Shown here in pieces: positions 62,037 through 64,000 of a stretch of DNA of 64,000 nucleotides. The position numbers and the translations under genes are program-made. The stretch covers positions 71,335 to 135,334 of the forward strand of contig NZ_JBIWCW010000008.1 in the NCBI RefSeq assembly GCF_044761665.1, given 5' to 3'. Under the pieces are notes generated by a model. The model worked only from the letters and a program-made list of their open reading frames with translations. It was not told the DNA's origin and did no database searches. How positions within the stretch are numbered: the first letter of the stretch is position 1; each line of letters begins with the position of its first letter. The DNA is from Peribacillus sp044761665 (GTDB taxonomy: Bacteria > Bacillota > Bacilli > Bacillales > DSM-1321).

Positions 62037-62152
62037 CGAAAATGAGCATATGAAACCAACAACTTAACTAAATTAAAACGACTGTAATTTTGTATTAGAT
62101 AACCGTAAATTTTCGTATGGAAGTTTAAAGGAAATATTGAAGAGGTGTAGAT

Positions 62153-63853
62153 ATGAAACAAAGTATGACGTTAATCCCTACATTGAGGGAAGTTCCTGCA
62201 GATGCCGAAATTAAAAGCCATCAGCTTTTATTGCGTGCAGGGTTCATGAGACAAAATTCCAGCGGAGTATACAGCTTCATGCCGCTTGGTAAAAAAGTAC
62301 TTCAGAAGGTCGAAGCGATTGTTCGGGAAGAAATGGATAACGCAGGTGCCGTCGAATTATTGATGCCGGCCCTTCAGCAGGCCGAATTCTGGCAGGAATC
62401 AGGACGTTGGTATACCTATGGACCTGAACTCATGCGATTGAAGGACCGTAACAACCGTGAATTTGCCCTTGGTGCAACACATGAAGAAGTCGTGACTAGC
62501 TTGGTTCGTGATGAAGTGAAATCTTACAAGCGTTTACCGTTGACAGTATACCAAATTCAAACGAAATTCCGGGATGAACAAAGACCCCGTTTCGGTTTGT
62601 TGCGCGGACGCGAATTCATCATGAAGGATGCGTATTCATTCCATGCTAATCAAGAAAGTCTTGATGCAGTATATGAAAACCTATATGCGGCCTATTCAAA
62701 TGTATTTAGCCGTTGTGGTCTTGATTTCCGAGCTGTCATTGCAGACTCAGGGGCGATGGGTGGTAAAGATACACACGAATTCATGGTGCTTTCTGAAATA
62801 GGAGAAGATACAATTGCCTATTCGGATACATCAGAATATGCGGCAAATATTGAAATGGCGCCTGTAGCTGTCAAATATGAAAAGAGTTCCGAAGAGCAAG
62901 GAACTCTTGAAAAAGTTCATACTCCAGGACAGAAATCAATTGATGATGTTGCGAAATTCTTGAAACAGGATGCTTCTAAATTGATTAAATCCTTGTTGTT
63001 TAAAGTGGATGAAAAATATGTACTTGTATTAGTACGTGGTGATCATGAAGTGAATGACATTAAAGTGAAAAACTTCTATGATGCTGAAATCGTAGAATTA
63101 GTTGACCCTAACGAAACGAAAGAGGTATTGGGTTGTGCAGTAGGTTCTCTTGGACCAATCAATATTGCTTCCGACGTGGAAGTTATCGCTGATGTGGCTA
63201 TTGAATCAATGGTTAATGGAATCTGTGGTGCGAATGAGGAAGACCATCATTACGTGAATGTGAATCCGGATCGTGATTTTAACGTAGCAAACTATATCGA
63301 CCTTCGTTTTATTCAAGAGGGTGATCCTTCTCCGGATGGAAATGGACAAATCAAATTTGCTAAAGGGATTGAAGTGGGGCACGTATTCAAGCTTGGAACA
63401 AAATATTCCGAGTCGATGAACGCGACGTTCCTAGATGAAAATGGCCGTTCACAACCGATGATCATGGGTTGTTACGGTATTGGTGTTTCCCGTACACTTG
63501 CCGCCGTAGCTGAGCAATTCAATGATGAAAAAGGTCTAGTATGGCCTGTGAATTTGGCTCCATATCAGGTTCATTTGATTCCTGTAAACATGAAAGATGA
63601 ATCTCAAGCTGAACTTGCTGAAAAACTATATGGTGAACTTAAAAAACAAGGCATGGATGTATTGATGGACGACCGTCATGAACGTGCCGGCGTCAAATTT
63701 GCCGATTCTGACTTGATTGGCCTTCCTGTCCGCGTTACGGTCGGTAAAAAAGCTTCCGATGGTATCGTCGAAGTGAAGATACGTAAAACGGGTGAAGTAC
63801 TTGAATTGGAAACAGTGGAACTCGTACAAAAGCTGAAAGAATTATTAGGATAA
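62153..63853 (+). CDS. proS: Prolyl-tRNA synthetase
   Basis: ProS charges tRNA-Pro. The 566 residues fit the bacterial type with an editing domain. Class II motif 1 is near VEAIVREEMDNAGAVELLMP, motif 2 in FRDEQRPRFGLLRGREFIMK (about 140-160), the inserted YbaK-like editing domain lies at about 240-385, motif 3 in GCYGIGVSRTLAAVAEQ near 440, and the anticodon-binding domain follows. AAGAGGTG precedes the ATG. In B. subtilis polC follows; here an intron begins instead. Confidence 0.98.
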   Translation: MKQSMTLIPTLREVPADAEIKSHQLLLRAGFMRQNSSGVYSFMPLGKKVLQKVEAIVREEMDNAGAVELLMPALQQAEFWQESGRWYTYGPELMRLKDRNNREFALGATHEEVVTSLVRDEVKSYKRLPLTVYQIQTKFRDEQRPRFGLLRGREFIMKDAYSFHANQESLDAVYENLYAAYSNVFSRCGLDFRAVIADSGAMGGKDTHEFMVLSEIGEDTIAYSDTSEYAANIEMAPVAVKYEKSSEEQGTLEKVHTPGQKSIDDVAKFLKQDASKLIKSLLFKVDEKYVLVLVRGDHEVNDIKVKNFYDAEIVELVDPNETKEVLGCAVGSLGPINIASDVEVIADVAIESMVNGICGANEEDHHYVNVNPDRDFNVANYIDLRFIQEGDPSPDGNGQIKFAKGIEVGHVFKLGTKYSESMNATFLDENGRSQPMIMGCYGIGVSRTLAAVAEQFNDEKGLVWPVNLAPYQVHLIPVNMKDESQAELAEKLYGELKKQGMDVLMDDRHERAGVKFADSDLIGLPVRVTVGKKASDGIVEVKIRKTGEVLELETVELVQKLKELLG

Positions 63854-63877
63854 ACGATTAATTATATAGTTGGTTTT

Positions 63878-63909
63878 GGCATCATTCAATTGGATGATGC
63901 CTTTCCTTT
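63878..63909 (+). terminator. Terminator after proS, interrupted by the intron
   Basis: GGCATCAT (63878-63885) pairs with ATGATGCC (63894-63901), with further inner pairs; the T-rich tail TTTCCTTT ends at 63909, where the intron-like sequence begins. Confidence 0.85.
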
Positions 63910-64000
63910 GTGTGCCAGGCATGGCAACTATCTAGGTGGTGAAAGTCCACTGTGGGGGTACACATCGACCAACCACTAAGGAAGCGCAAGGTACTTGCCG
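63910..64000 (+). mobile_element. 5' end of a group II intron (partial)
   Basis: The sequence starts GTGTG (63910-63914), the group II 5' splice consensus, and continues with a domain I pattern: GCCAGGC-ATGGC, then GGTGGTGAAAGTCCACT (from 63935), a small hairpin with the GTGAAAGTCC motif seen in many bacterial introns, followed by GGAAGCGCAAGG. It lies immediately behind the T tail of a terminator hairpin, the insertion habit of group IIC introns. The reverse transcriptase/maturase and the 3' end would lie beyond the window. Confidence 0.75.

Noticed and set aside
61972..62152. T-box riboswitch upstream of proS
   Set aside because: Aminoacyl-tRNA synthetase genes often have one, but no T-box core sequence or antiterminator pair is visible and the leader is only about 110 bases.
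1..64000. CRISPR arrays, tRNA or rRNA genes, insertion sequences
   Set aside because: No regular repeats, cloverleaf sequences or transposase-like reading frames were seen, apart from the group II intron start at the right edge.

Overview
This 64 kb window is a chromosomal segment of a low-to-mid GC Gram-positive bacterium of the family Bacillaceae (Bacillus sensu lato, possibly a Peribacillus-type species; the species is a guess). The assignment rests on gene order. It follows the Bacillus subtilis stretch from ylxM-ffh through the fla/che operon to proS almost gene for gene, with strong AGGAGG ribosome binding sites and frequent TTG and GTG starts. Every recognised gene lies on the + strand. 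No rRNA, tRNA or CRISPR array was seen.

Layout. 1-3013: the end of a two-gene (or longer) membrane von Willebrand factor A (VWA) cluster. 3045-12880: a translation and housekeeping block (ylxM, ffh, rpsP, khpA, ylqD, rimM, trmD, rplS, lepB, rbgA, rnhB) ending in the odd pair ylqG-ylqH, which resembles flagellar FliK and the C-terminus of FlhB. 13320-24281: sucCD, dprA, topA, trmFO, xerC, hslVU and codY. 24282-25357: a 1.1 kb non-coding gap with two very long perfect hairpins, a decayed ORF, CodY-box-like sites and the probable fla/che promoter. 25358-54008: a roughly 29 kb flagellar and chemotaxis operon from flgB to swrB, with genes mostly overlapping or only a few bases apart. It covers rod, basal body, C-ring, export apparatus, hook and hook-length control, the GTPases FlhF/FlhG, CheY/B/A/W/C/D and sigma-D. 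54016-57455: rpsB, tsf, pyrH, frr. 57834-63853: uppS, cdsA, dxr, rseP, proS. 63910-64000: the first 91 bases of what looks like a group II intron, inserted directly behind the proS terminator.

How the genes work together. The flagellar operon encodes a complete type III export gate and switch, and ends with its own late sigma factor (sigD) and the motility regulator swrB. CodY, encoded just upstream, represses fla/che in B. subtilis, so the adjacency may be functional. The remaining genes are core functions: SRP targeting, ribosome assembly and tRNA modification, TCA cycle, DNA topology and segregation, and lipid and isoprenoid synthesis.

Most of the window is ordinary conserved chromosome. 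The points most worth a second look are the intron at the right edge, the FliK/FlhB-like pair outside the flagellar operon, the swrD start embedded in a hairpin, the codY-flgB gap, and a possible 26-codon ORF upstream of uppS. No wholly new system is claimed.
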